Shown: positions 1 through 6,854, numbered from the stretch's first letter. The stretch: DNA of 11,376 bases from Oscillibacter sp. (GCA_003487665.1 DNFA01000076.1:15784-27159); one strand, 5' to 3'. Notes: generated by a model not told the origin, from the letters alone. A program made the numbers and translations.

Positions 1-874
1 TGGGATTGCGCTTGTAGGCCATAGCGGACGAGCCGATCTGCTCCTCCTCGAAGGGCTCCTCCAGCTGGCGGTCGTGCTGCAAAAGCCGGATGTCATTGGC
101 CATGCGATAAGCGCTTTGAGCGATACCGCTGAGACAGCCGAGAATACGGCTGTCCACCTTTCGGGGATAGGTCTGCCCGCACACCGGGAAGCAGTCGGAA
201 AAGCCGAACTCCGCCGCGATACGGCGGTTCATCTCGTCGATCTTTTCCTCGTCGCCGTCGAACAGCTCCATGAAGCTGGCTTCGGTGCCGGTGGTGCCCC
301 GGCAGCCCAGGAAGCGCAGCGTGGACAGCAGGTGATCCAGCTCCTCCACGTCCGCCAGAAAGTCCTGCATCCAGAGGGTGGCGCGCTTGCCCACGGTCAC
401 AGGCTGCGCCGGCTGGTAGTGGGTATAGCCCAGCGTGGGCGTGGCGGCGTATTTCTCCGCAAAGGCCGCCAGATTCCCCAGCACCGCCAGCAGCTGCGTC
501 CGCAGATAGACAAGGCCGTTCCGGTACAGGATCAGATCGGCGTTGTCGGTCACATAGCAGCTGGTGGCGCCCAGATGGATGATGCCCGCCGCCGACGGCG
601 CGGCCTTGCCGTAGGCGTACACATGCGCCATCACATCATGGCGCACCTGGCGCTCCCGCCGGGCGGCCTCCTCGTAGTCAATATCGGTGATGTGGGCCTC
701 CAGCTGTGACACCTGCTCCCCGGTGATGGGCAGTCCCAGCTGGTGCTGGGCGCGCGCCAGCGCCGCCCACAGCCGCCGCCACGTCTGATAGCGGCTGTCG
801 TCGGAAAACAGGTGCAGCATGTACTCCGAGGCGTAGCGAGATGCCAGCGGAGAGTTATACATATCGTGTGACAC
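1..874 (-). CDS. purB: Adenylosuccinate lyase, partial (3' end beyond the window edge)
   Basis: Adenylosuccinate lyase makes fumarate in two steps of purine synthesis: SAICAR to AICAR, and adenylosuccinate to AMP. The reading frame is open to base 1, giving 291 residues of a protein that usually has about 470. Visible motifs include HLGATSCYVTDNADLI in the N-terminal half and, at the truncated end (residues 281-291), the fumarase/aspartase superfamily signature GSSAMAYKRNP, with Ala where many relatives have Pro. These resemble the long clostridial/eukaryote-like PurB rather than the Bacillus form. I chose a GTG start at 874-872 because GGAGG lies 5 nt upstream. Alternatives in the same frame are ATG 862 and ATG 892; the latter overlaps the purA stop as ATGA but has a poor ribosome site. 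The gene follows purA with a 14-nt gap, so it is co-transcribed and probably translationally coupled. Confidence 0.95.
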   Translation of the reverse strand, partial: MSHDMYNSPLASRYASEYMLHLFSDDSRYQTWRRLWAALARAQHQLGLPITGEQVSQLEAHITDIDYEEAARRERQVRHDVMAHVYAYGKAAPSAAGIIHLGATSCYVTDNADLILYRNGLVYLRTQLLAVLGNLAAFAEKYAATPTLGYTHYQPAQPVTVGKRATLWMQDFLADVEELDHLLSTLRFLGCRGTTGTEASFMELFDGDEEKIDEMNRRIAAEFGFSDCFPVCGQTYPRKVDSRILGCLSGIAQSAYRMANDIRLLQHDRQLEEPFEEEQIGSSAMAYKRNP

Positions 875-888
875 GGCTTCCTCCCTGC

Positions 889-2163
889 TCATCGAACGAT
901 CAGGCTGTCCCGCTCGGCGCCCACGGAGACATACCCGATATGGCAGCCGATGGCCTGCTCCACATACTCCACATAGTCCCGCGCCGCCTGGGGCATATCC
1001 TCCCATGTGCGGACGGCGGAGATGTCGCAGCACCAGCCCGGCCGGTACTCCATGACCGGCTTCGCCTTTTCCAGCACCGCGGGGAAGGGAAATTCGCGGG
1101 TGATCCGGCCGTCGATCTCATAGGCGGCACAGACGGGGATCTCCTTCATATAGCTGAGGATGTCCAGCTTGGTCAGGGCGATGTTGGTGGCACCCTGTAC
1201 CTCCACGCCGTAGCGGGTGGCCACCAGATCGATGGGTCCCACCCGGCGGGGACGCCCTGTCTTGGCGCCGTATTCCGCGCCGGCCTCCCGGAGCTTGTCC
1301 GCGTCGGCGCCGAACCACTCGCAGGTGAAGGGGCCCTCGCCCACGCAGGAGGAGTAGGCCTTCACCACGCCCACCACCTGATCGATCTTCGCCGTGGGCA
1401 GCCCTGCGCCGATGGGCGCGTAGGCGGCGATGGTGTTGGAGGACGTGGTATAGGGATAGATGCCATAGTCCAGATCCCGCAGCGCGCCCAGTTGTCCCTC
1501 GAACAGGATGGACTTGCCCGCCGCCTGTGCCTGACGCAGCCAGCGCCCCGTGTCCGCCACATAGGGCTGCACCTGCGCGGCATACGTCTCCAGCCACGCG
1601 ATCAGCTCCTCCATGGTGTAGCCCTTGGCGCCGTAGACCTTCTGCAATATGAGGTTTTTCCACTCCAGCAGATCCTGCAGATGCGCCTTCAGGTGTGCCG
1701 GATACAGCAGCTCGCCCGCCTGAATGGTCTTTTTCTGGTATTTGTCGGAGTAGAACGGCGCGATGCCCTGCTTGGTGGAGCCGTACATCTTGTCCTTCAG
1801 CCGCGCCTCCTCCAGCGCGTCCAGCTCCCGGTGCCACGGCAGCAGCAGAGACGCCCGGTGGCTGACCAGCAGGTTCTCCGGCGAGATACCGACGCCTGCC
1901 GAGCGGATCGTCTCCATCTCCGTCACCAGATTTTCGCAGTCCAGCGCCACGCCGTTGCCCAGAATGTTCATCACGCCGGGACGAAAAATACCGGAGGGCA
2001 GCAGATGCAGGGCAAACTTGCCCCTGTCGTTGATCACGGTATGCCCGGCGTTGCCGCCGCCCTGATACCGCACCACCACATCGTACTGCCCTGTCAGGTA
2101 ATCCACCATGCGGCCTTTCCCCTCGTCGCCCCAGTTGATCCCCACGATCGCGCAATTAGCCAT
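889..2163 (-). CDS. purA: Adenylosuccinate synthetase
   Basis: Adenylosuccinate synthetase joins IMP and aspartate using GTP, the committed step to AMP; PurB next door performs the following step. The protein is 424 aa, normal for the family. The GTP-binding GDEGKG is at residues 12-17 (catalytic Asp13), GGGNAGHTV is around 35-43 (catalytic His41), GSTKQGI is at 128-134, the IMP-binding stretch with TTSSN is at 239-243, RPRRVGPID is at 304-312, and the guanine-recognition TKLD is at 331-334. Several motifs depart from the E. coli/Bacillus consensus (QLGALRDLDYGIYPY near 224-238), as in a clostridial subgroup. ATG 2163-2161 is chosen because GGAGG lies 8 nt upstream and the family N-terminus begins there; an upstream in-frame extension to 2241 is not part of the gene. 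The promoter is at 2234-2206. Confidence 0.97.
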   Translation of the reverse strand: MANCAIVGINWGDEGKGRMVDYLTGQYDVVVRYQGGGNAGHTVINDRGKFALHLLPSGIFRPGVMNILGNGVALDCENLVTEMETIRSAGVGISPENLLVSHRASLLLPWHRELDALEEARLKDKMYGSTKQGIAPFYSDKYQKKTIQAGELLYPAHLKAHLQDLLEWKNLILQKVYGAKGYTMEELIAWLETYAAQVQPYVADTGRWLRQAQAAGKSILFEGQLGALRDLDYGIYPYTTSSNTIAAYAPIGAGLPTAKIDQVVGVVKAYSSCVGEGPFTCEWFGADADKLREAGAEYGAKTGRPRRVGPIDLVATRYGVEVQGATNIALTKLDILSYMKEIPVCAAYEIDGRITREFPFPAVLEKAKPVMEYRPGWCCDISAVRTWEDMPQAARDYVEYVEQAIGCHIGYVSVGAERDSLIVR

Positions 2164-2205
2164 ATACACTGCCTCCTTGTCTGTGTGCATTTCAAACAAC
2201 GGCTT

Positions 2206-2234
2206 ATTATACGCGCGGGAGTGGGATAAGTGAA
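2206..2234 (-). promoter_or_regulatory. Promoter of the purA-purB operon
   Basis: On the minus strand, a perfect -10 box TATAAT (2211-2206) is preceded at 17-nt spacing by TTCACT (2234-2229), which matches the -35 consensus at four of six positions. Transcription would start near 2199, giving a leader of about 36 nt before the purA ATG. No purine riboswitch fits in so short a leader. Confidence 0.65.
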
Positions 2235-2421
2235 TAATCAATTTCGAATTCTATTCATAAGCATGGCTAATCCATCGTCACCCAGCGCCTATGCAGAATT
2301 GCCAAATATCACCGCCGCAAATTTTCACGCGCTGCTGCGTCGGCTCCGCGGCATACAGTCTGCGCCATGTCCGCAGGTATCATGCAGGCGCGGCTTTCTG
2401 CCCGGAAATATTCTCTATAAA
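2235..2421. other. Intergenic stretch between divergent purA and nifS
   Basis: The gene-free interval between the purA and nifS start codons spans 2164-2494 (331 bases). Apart from the two divergent promoters, its middle part (2235-2421) holds nothing I can support. A plus-strand frame here has no ribosome site and no protein-like character. The sequence is moderately GC-rich around 2320-2400, and AT-rich near both promoters. Confidence 0.5.
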
Positions 2422-2438
2422 CCTATTGACTTTATAGG
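2422..2438. promoter_or_regulatory. Inverted repeat over the nifS -35 box (possible operator)
   Basis: CCTAT (2422-2426) and ATAGG (2434-2438) form a perfect 5-bp inverted repeat separated by 7 bases, and the -35 hexamer TTGACT lies within it. A repressor bound here would block polymerase. Fe-S and cysteine genes of Firmicutes are often controlled by Rrf2-family repressors (IscR, CymR), but no such regulator gene is visible in the window and the repeat is short. The operator role is inference. Confidence 0.3.
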
Positions 2439-2454
2439 GATTATATGTTATCTT
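2426..2454 (+). promoter_or_regulatory. Promoter of nifS-nifU
   Basis: TTGACT (2426-2431, five of six consensus matches) and TATCTT (2449-2454, four of six) are separated by 17 nt. Transcription would start near 2461, about 34 nt before the nifS ATG, and the leader includes an AAAGGAG ribosome site at 2481-2487. The surrounding sequence is markedly AT-rich compared with the genes. Confidence 0.6.
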
Positions 2455-2494
2455 CAATATACCTACAAAAAAGATATGTTAAAGGAGTGATCCT

Positions 2495-3682
2495 ATGCAG
2501 GTCTATGCAGATAACGCGGCCACCACAAGGATGAGCGACAAGGCTCTGGCGGCCATGACACCTTATTTTCAGGACATATACGGCAACCCCTCCAGCCTGC
2601 ACACCGTAGGGCAGCGGGCGGCGGAGGCGCTGGCCGACGCGCGGCGGCGTGTGGCGGACTGTCTGGGCTGCAGCTTCCGGGAGATCACATTCACCTCCGG
2701 CGGCAGCGAGGCCGACAACCAGGCCATCATCTCGGCGGCGCGGATCGGTGAGCGCAAGGGCAAGAAGCACATCATCTCCACCGCCTTCGAGCACCACGCG
2801 GTGCTGCACACCCTGAAGAAGCTGGAAAAAGAGGGCTTCGAGGTCACGCTGCTGGACGTGGGCAGCACCGGCACCGTCACGCCGCAGCAGGTGGCGGACG
2901 CCATCCGGGAGGACACCTGTCTGGTGACCATCATGTACGCCAACAACGAGATCGGCTCCATTCTGCCCATCCCGGAGATCGGCAGGGTGTGCCACGAAAA
3001 GGGCGTGCTGTTCCACACGGACGCGGTGCAGGCCGCCGGGCACCTGCACATCAACGTGAAGGAGCAGAACATCGACATGCTGTCCCTGTCCGGCCACAAG
3101 TTCCACGGCCCCAAGGGTGTGGGCGTGCTGTACGCCCGGCAGGGTATCCCCCTGACCAACATCATCGAGGGCGGCGCGCAGGAGCGCGGCAAGCGCGCCG
3201 GCACGGAGAACATCCCCGGCATCATGGGTCTGGCGGCGGCGCTGGAGGAGTCCTGCGGTCACATCGACGAGGACACCGTGCGCCTGACGAAGCTGCGGGA
3301 CAAGCTGATCGCCGGATTGAGCAAGATCCCCCACAGCGCCCTGAACGGCGACCCGGTACACCGTCTGCCCAGCAACGTGAATTTCTGCTTTGAGGGCATC
3401 GAGGGCGAGAGCCTTCTGCTGCTTCTGGACGCGGCGGGCATCTGCGCCAGCTCCGGCAGCGCCTGCACCAGCGGCTCCCTTGACCCCAGCCATGTGCTGC
3501 TGGCCATCGGCCGCCCCCACGAGGTCGCCCACGGCTCCCTGCGGCTGAGCCTGTGCCACGACACCACGGAGGAGCAGGTGGACTACATTCTGGAAAAGGT
3601 ACCCGGCATCGTGGAGTACCTGCGGAACATGTCCCCCATGTGGAAGGATCTGGAATCCGGCAAACGGAAATTCATTCTGTAA
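2495..3682 (+). CDS. nifS: Cysteine desulfurase (NifS/IscS class I)
   Basis: This PLP enzyme converts cysteine to alanine and hands the persulfide sulfur to the scaffold encoded next (NifU) for Fe-S cluster assembly in the cytoplasm. The product is 395 aa, typical length. The N-terminus YADNAATT is the family hallmark. The PLP-contacting EHH is at 99-101, ASP176 lies in HTDAVQ, the Schiff-base lysine is Lys202 in SGHKFHGPKG, and the catalytic loop SSGSACTSG carries the active-site Cys324. RGKRAGTENI (231-240) is also diagnostic. The ATG at 2495 follows an AAAGGAG site 7 nt upstream. nifU begins 18 nt after the stop, so the pair is an operon. No iscR-type gene precedes it. It could equally be labelled iscS; the NifU-only partner and lineage favour nifS. 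Confidence 0.96.
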   Translation: MQVYADNAATTRMSDKALAAMTPYFQDIYGNPSSLHTVGQRAAEALADARRRVADCLGCSFREITFTSGGSEADNQAIISAARIGERKGKKHIISTAFEHHAVLHTLKKLEKEGFEVTLLDVGSTGTVTPQQVADAIREDTCLVTIMYANNEIGSILPIPEIGRVCHEKGVLFHTDAVQAAGHLHINVKEQNIDMLSLSGHKFHGPKGVGVLYARQGIPLTNIIEGGAQERGKRAGTENIPGIMGLAAALEESCGHIDEDTVRLTKLRDKLIAGLSKIPHSALNGDPVHRLPSNVNFCFEGIEGESLLLLLDAAGICASSGSACTSGSLDPSHVLLAIGRPHEVAHGSLRLSLCHDTTEEQVDYILEKVPGIVEYLRNMSPMWKDLESGKRKFIL

Positions 3683-3700
3683 TGTAAAGGAGCGTTGATT

Positions 3701-4135
3701 ATGGCTTTGTATACCGATACTGTGATGGATCACTTCATGCACCCCCGGAACGTGGGCGAGATCGCGGACGCCGACGGCGTAGGCGAGGTGGGCAACGCCA
3801 AGTGCGGCGACATCATGAAGATGGATATCAAGGTGGAAAACGACGTCATCACCGACGTCAAATTCAACACCTACGGCTGCGCGTCGGCCATTGCGACCAG
3901 CTCGATGGCGACCGAGATGATCAAGGGCAAGCCGCTCAGCGAAGCGATGAAGCTGACGAACAAGGCCGTCATCGAGGCGCTCGACGGCCTGCCGCCCGCG
4001 AAAGTACACTGCTCGGTGCTGGCGGAGGAGGCCATCAAGGCCGCCATCGCCGACTATTACCGCCGACAGGGCATCGAGATGGAGGTCCCGGGCTGCGACG
4101 GGCACTGCGAGGGCTGCCACCTTCACGAAGCCTAA
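3701..4135 (+). CDS. nifU: Fe-S cluster assembly scaffold (IscU/NifU N-terminal type)
   Basis: The scaffold receives sulfur from the desulfurase encoded just upstream and builds a transient Fe-S cluster. The product is 144 aa with the three conserved cysteines Cys35 (in NAKCGD, with Asp37), Cys60 (in YGCAS) and Cys104 (in HCSVLAEEA). The order and spacing match IscU and the N-terminal domain of NifU; the central ferredoxin and C-terminal Nfu domains of true NifU are absent. The C-terminus carries extra cysteines, CDGHCEGCH (132-140), which could bind a metal. ATG 3701 is preceded by AAAGGAG at 3686-3692 with 8-nt spacing. No convincing terminator follows the stop; the 3' end of the coding sequence overlaps the first copy of a degenerate repeat that continues downstream. 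Confidence 0.95.
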   Translation: MALYTDTVMDHFMHPRNVGEIADADGVGEVGNAKCGDIMKMDIKVENDVITDVKFNTYGCASAIATSSMATEMIKGKPLSEAMKLTNKAVIEALDGLPPAKVHCSVLAEEAIKAAIADYYRRQGIEMEVPGCDGHCEGCHLHEA

Positions 4136-4312
4136 GAGGGGAAGCCGCGGCGGGCAAGGTGCGCAAGCGGGCAGCGTGCCGCCGTCTGCACGAAGCCTGA
4201 GAAAAGCTGCGGCAGTCGGGTCGAAGCGCCATCTGCGCAAAGCCCGAGAAACGACACGGCAATCGGGACGGGCCGGCGCGGAGCAGAATGCGGCCGTCTG
4301 TACAAAGCCTGC
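4116..4312. repeat. Four degenerate copies of a ~20-nt motif, spacing 65/47/65
   Basis: Copies start at 4116, 4181, 4228 and 4293 and read approximately GCCRTCTGCRCRAAGCCTGA (4181-4200 is a near-consensus copy). The second and third are alike over about 42 nt, continuing into a GAGAAA...CGGCA.TCGGG segment. Intervals are 65, 47 and 65 bases, so the array may be two 112-base units. Differences are mostly transitions. The first copy lies inside the 3' end of nifU. No protein-like reading frame explains the conservation on either strand. It resembles a decayed interspersed or tandem element of unknown class. Confidence 0.6.
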
Positions 4313-4582
4313 GGAAAACCGCCCCTGCCCCCAAGCGCGGGGAGAACGCACGGCGACTCGTTTTCCCCCCCTTATGTTTTCCACCGCGCAGCGGGGCGTA
4401 CTGCCGTTTTTCGGTCCGGCGAGCCGCGTCGCCGCAGCTTCCGAAGCGGAAATGCCCGCTTCTTGCCGAGCCGAGAGGCCATGCGCCGCCGGTCGGAGAC
4501 GGTTTTTTCGCGCTTTTTGGCGCTTCCGTCCGCCGCTGACGCCTGCCGGCCGCATTTTCCGCCGCCGCGGCGCGGGGAGGGC
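4136..4582. other. GC-rich non-coding region after nifU
   Basis: About 450 bases lie between nifU and the next promoter. Besides the degenerate repeats in its first 180 bases, it holds short GC hairpins followed by T runs near 4502-4520 (for example GCGC, a T-rich loop, GCGC), which might end the nifU transcript but are weak. Long open frames exist on both strands only because the GC-rich sequence lacks stops; none has a ribosome site or a recognisable protein character. Confidence 0.5.
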
Positions 4583-4611
4583 TTGACAACGCCGAAGCGC
4601 CGTGGTATAAT
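4583..4611 (+). promoter_or_regulatory. Perfect-consensus sigma-A promoter before the leader ORF
   Basis: TTGACA (4583-4588) and TATAAT (4606-4611) are separated by exactly 17 nt, a full match to the sigma-70/sigma-A consensus. Transcription should start near 4618, about 26 nt before the leader ORF. A promoter of this strength followed at once by an intrinsic terminator implies that expression of the downstream ATPase is set after initiation. Confidence 0.9.
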
Positions 4612-4643
4612 AAAGCATCCTATAAAAGTGAGGTGAGGACAAA

Positions 4644-4694
4644 ATGACAAAGCTGAATCTGATACGACCGACTGCCGTTTTGTCCCATATGTAA
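4644..4694 (+). CDS. 16-codon leader peptide ORF upstream of the ABC-class ATPase
   Basis: The ORF encodes MTKLNLIRPTAVLSHM and ends in TAA. It is preceded by AGGTGAGG (4631-4638), 5 nt before the ATG, and by a perfect promoter, so translation is likely. There is no run of one regulatory amino acid, so classical amino-acid attenuation is not indicated; a stalling peptide or simple ribosome occupancy of the leader is more plausible. The stop codon is 9 bases before a C/U-rich tract complementary to the ribosome site of the ATPase gene, and an intrinsic terminator starts 30 bases after it. The product is too short for family recognition, and I do not recognise it. Confidence 0.6.
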   Translation: MTKLNLIRPTAVLSHM

Positions 4695-4703
4695 AGACCT
4701 CCC

Positions 4704-4782
4704 TCCCCTTTTTGCGCAAGGCAAAAAACCGCACTCGGGTACGATCGGGTGCGGTTTTGTTTTTATGAAGCCAAAAAGGGGG
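4704..4782 (+). promoter_or_regulatory. Possible long-range helix sequestering the ATPase ribosome site
   Basis: CCCCTTTTTG (4705-4714) is perfectly complementary to CAAAAAGGGG (4772-4781), and T4704 can wobble with G4782. The right arm contains the only ribosome-binding sequence of the ATPase gene (GGGGG, 4778-4782). The terminator hairpin 4725-4758 sits inside the loop of this helix, so both can form together. A ribosome on the leader stop codon (4692-4694) would cover the left arm and release the ribosome site. The complementarity is seen; the function is inference. Confidence 0.45.
4725..4765 (+). terminator. Intrinsic terminator / attenuator between leader ORF and ATPase
   Basis: A perfect 10-bp stem AAAACCGCAC (4725-4734) with GTGCGGTTTT (4749-4758) and a 14-nt loop is followed by GTTTTT. 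It lies downstream of the strong promoter and leader ORF and upstream of the ATPase coding sequence, the layout of a transcription attenuator. I could not find a convincing antiterminator pairing for its 5' arm. Confidence 0.8.
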
Positions 4783-4789
4783 ATTTTTT

Positions 4790-6562
4790 ACGAAACGACT
4801 CAAATACTATTTGCTGCAAATGCAGAACGACGCCTCGACCTACCGCGATATGTATGAGGGTCCCGTCGTGTTCGACGACGGCAGCACGGACAGCGACAAC
4901 GTCTACTGGTACGGCGGCGTCGCCTACGAGATTACGATGACGCACAAGCAGGCGCTCGACAAGCCCACGGTCACCTGCCGCATCCCGGCCGCCCTGCTGT
5001 CGGTGGAAACGCCGTCCGCTGCGGCGGCGGACTTCCTGCTGCGCGCGTTCCTGCCTTATGCGGACGAACTCAATGCCGAGCTGTACAACCGCAGCCGCAC
5101 CGAGCGCGAAAACGGCGCCTACCTCCTGCCGCGTCCCGGCAGCGAGGTTCTCGTGCGGAACGCCGCCTTCTTCGCCGTCTGCCCGCAAAAATACTATGAA
5201 AACGGCAGCGCGAACATGATTTTCCCGCTGCCCGCCGACGGCCGACGGCAGCTTTCGCCGCAGCTCTGCTTCTGCCTGCGGATGCAGGTGCAGCTTCCGC
5301 TGCGCAGGCTGCGCAAGTCAATCCAGATGCTCTGCCGCGACCTGCCGCAAGCCGTGCAGCGCTTTGTCGATTCGCTCGACACAGGCGCGCTGCAAAACGC
5401 CCTTGCGCTGGCCGAGAGACAGCGCCGCATCCGCGCGTGGCTGAAAACGAGCGACTGCTGCGCCTTCATCGCCAACGGCAGCATTCTGCCCCGCGCCAAG
5501 GGTACGGACGCGCCGCTGCCGGACGCCGTCCCCTTCCGCTCGACGCCGGAGGACGAGCGCGAGGTCTGCGGCGTGCGCGGGATGGCCGTCCGACGCGGCA
5601 TAACCGTCATCGTCGGCGGCGGCTACTCGGGCAAAAGCACGCTGCTGGACGCCATCGCCGCCGGCATCTATGACCATATCGCCGGCGACGGGCGCGAGCT
5701 GGTGCTGACCGACGAGAGCGCCGTCACCATCGCCGCGGAGGACGGCCGCAGCATTCGGAATCTGGACATCTCGCCGTTCGTCCGCTGGCTGCCCGGCGAC
5801 GGCGACGTGCGCGATTTTTCCACCGACCACGCGTCCGGCTCGACCTCGCAGGCCGCCAACGTCGTCGAGGCGGTCGGACACGGCGCGTCGCTGCTGCTCA
5901 TCGACGAGGACCGCAGCGCAACCAACTTTATGATCCGCGACCCGCTGATGAAGGCGCTTGTCGAACGCGAGCCGCTCACGCCCTTCACCGACCGCGTGCG
6001 CGAGCTGTACGAGCGCCTCGGCGTATCGACGATTCTGGTCGTCGGCGGCAGCGGCGAGTATCTCACGCCCGCCGAACGCGTGTACCGCATGGAGGACTAC
6101 CGCATCAGCGACACGACGGCCGCCGCCAAAGCGCTTGCACGTCCCGCCGACCCGCTTCCCCCGCCCGCCCTGCGGCGCATCCGCCGCGCGCTGCTGGCCG
6201 ACCGCTTTTCCGCGTACCCCGAGGGCTCGGGCAGCGAAAGGCTGGCCGTGTCGGAGTTGGGCTTCCTCTGCATCGGCGACGAGCGCGTCGATGTCCGCGG
6301 CCTGCACGACATCGTCAACGGACGCCAGCTCACGGCGCTCGGCTTTCTGCTGCGGCATCTGGCGGTGCACAACACCGACTGTCGGATCGACATTGCGCAG
6401 AGGATCGACGAGCTGTACTCCGAAATCGAAGAAAACGGGCTGGATACCGTCTATTCGAGCTATTTCACAACCTGCGGACGCTTCCTCGACCTGCCCCGCA
6501 AGACCGAGCTGCTCGCGCTTCTGGCGCGCATGCGCCTGATTCGGTTTGCCGAAAAGCCCTAA
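4790..6562 (+). CDS. Predicted ATPase of the ABC class (COG3044/ABC_ATPase family)
   Basis: A cytoplasmic P-loop ATPase of unknown role, with no membrane segments, belonging to the stand-alone ABC-class ATPase family. Numbered from the ACG start (590 aa), the Walker A GGGYSGKST is at 276-284 (Lys282), the family-specific DGRSI-NLDISPF block is near 318-330, the ABC-signature-like SGSTSQAAN is at 349-357, and Walker B LLLIDED at 368-374 is followed by the invariant-looking ATNFMIRD. The N-terminal half is the family's less conserved domain. Start choice is unusual: ACG 4790 is preceded by GGGGG at 7 nt and gives a MKRLKYYLLQM-like N-terminus that aligns with relatives, whereas TTG 4811 and ATG 4820 have no ribosome site. 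An ATG mutated to ACG, an error in the sequence, or a genuine weak start are all possible. The gene sits behind a promoter, leader ORF and terminator. Confidence 0.88.
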   Translation, partial: TKRLKYYLLQMQNDASTYRDMYEGPVVFDDGSTDSDNVYWYGGVAYEITMTHKQALDKPTVTCRIPAALLSVETPSAAAADFLLRAFLPYADELNAELYNRSRTERENGAYLLPRPGSEVLVRNAAFFAVCPQKYYENGSANMIFPLPADGRRQLSPQLCFCLRMQVQLPLRRLRKSIQMLCRDLPQAVQRFVDSLDTGALQNALALAERQRRIRAWLKTSDCCAFIANGSILPRAKGTDAPLPDAVPFRSTPEDEREVCGVRGMAVRRGITVIVGGGYSGKSTLLDAIAAGIYDHIAGDGRELVLTDESAVTIAAEDGRSIRNLDISPFVRWLPGDGDVRDFSTDHASGSTSQAANVVEAVGHGASLLLIDEDRSATNFMIRDPLMKALVEREPLTPFTDRVRELYERLGVSTILVVGGSGEYLTPAERVYRMEDYRISDTTAAAKALARPADPLPPPALRRIRRALLADRFSAYPEGSGSERLAVSELGFLCIGDERVDVRGLHDIVNGRQLTALGFLLRHLAVHNTDCRIDIAQRIDELYSEIEENGLDTVYSSYFTTCGRFLDLPRKTELLALLARMRLIRFAEKP

Positions 6563-6600
6563 AGCCGCCGTCGCCGCCGCACGCCGCCGTTCCCAAAAGC

Positions 6601-6630
6601 AAAGCCGCCCTTTTGCAAAAGGGCGGCTTT
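6601..6630. terminator. Bidirectional terminator between convergent units
   Basis: AAAGCCGCCCTTTT (6601-6614) and AAAAGGGCGGCTTT (6617-6630) form a perfect 14-bp stem with a minimal central GC; in practice the loop would be about four bases. It lies 38 nt after the ATPase stop on the plus strand and 33 nt after the last small membrane gene on the minus strand. The stem's own terminal T runs (CTTT then CGTT on plus, CTTT then GCTTTT on minus) serve both directions. Confidence 0.85.
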
Positions 6631-6662
6631 CGTTCGATATTCCTTGTAAGCGCTGAAGACGC

Positions 6663-6830
6663 CTATCGCTTGCCGCATAGGCCGATGACGAAAAGGGCCA
6701 GCGACAGCACCGCGAAGGTCAGCCCGAAAACGGCGGCAGCGCCCGAGTTGTCCATCGTCGCCGCCACCATACAAATGCCCGCAAGCAAAAGCAGATAGAT
6801 TCCCGCAAGCATACATTTCATCGCGCGCAT
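6663..6830 (-). CDS. Small two-helix membrane protein, 55 aa (paralogue of the next)
   Basis: The frame encodes 55 residues starting MRAMKCMLAG and ending VIGLCGKR. Residues about 8-25 and 33-52 are hydrophobic enough to span the membrane, joined by the short polar turn MDNSG, and the C-terminus is basic. It matches the 54-aa protein encoded 24 nt upstream in length, topology, an N-terminal K-(C/W)-ML-(A/S)-G motif and a VGL/IGL..KR ending, so the two are probably a duplication. The ribosome site (AAGGCGG, about 10 nt before the ATG) is modest, suggesting translational coupling. It is the last gene before the terminator at 6601-6630. I do not recognise a named family. Small membrane proteins next to a secreted protein can be immunity or export partners, but nothing here proves that. 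Confidence 0.65.
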   Translation of the reverse strand: MRAMKCMLAGIYLLLLAGICMVAATMDNSGAAAVFGLTFAVLSLALFVIGLCGKR

Positions 6831-6854
6831 AACCAACACCGCCTTTTTATTTTC

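Noticed and set aside
74..709. Plus-strand open frame of 211 codons at the left edge
   Set aside because: It is opposite the purB reading frame, which carries the lyase signature sequences.
841..2229. Plus-strand open frame of 462 codons opposite purA
   Set aside because: It is the complement of a well-supported purA gene in GC-rich DNA; its product is low-complexity (His/Arg/Gly-rich) and it has no ribosome site.
2230..2490. Small plus-strand ORF ahead of nifS
   Set aside because: It spans the nifS promoter and its ribosome site, has no initiation signal of its own, and resembles no protein.
4116..4312. CRISPR array
   Set aside because: The four copies are degenerate, intervals are unequal (65/47/65), the presumed spacers themselves resemble each other, and no cas gene is present.
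2441..4642. Minus-strand open frame of 733 codons opposite nifS, nifU and the following non-coding region
   Set aside because: It runs across two real genes, a promoter and a non-coding region; the product is repetitive HVAL/GDL-type antisense sequence without domains.
4765..4857. ATG 4765 as the ATPase start
   Set aside because: It is in a different frame from the ATPase and meets a stop after about 30 codons.
5318..6370. Minus-strand open frame of 350 codons opposite the ATPase gene
   Set aside because: Antisense shadow of a gene with clear Walker motifs; composition is typical of complement translation.
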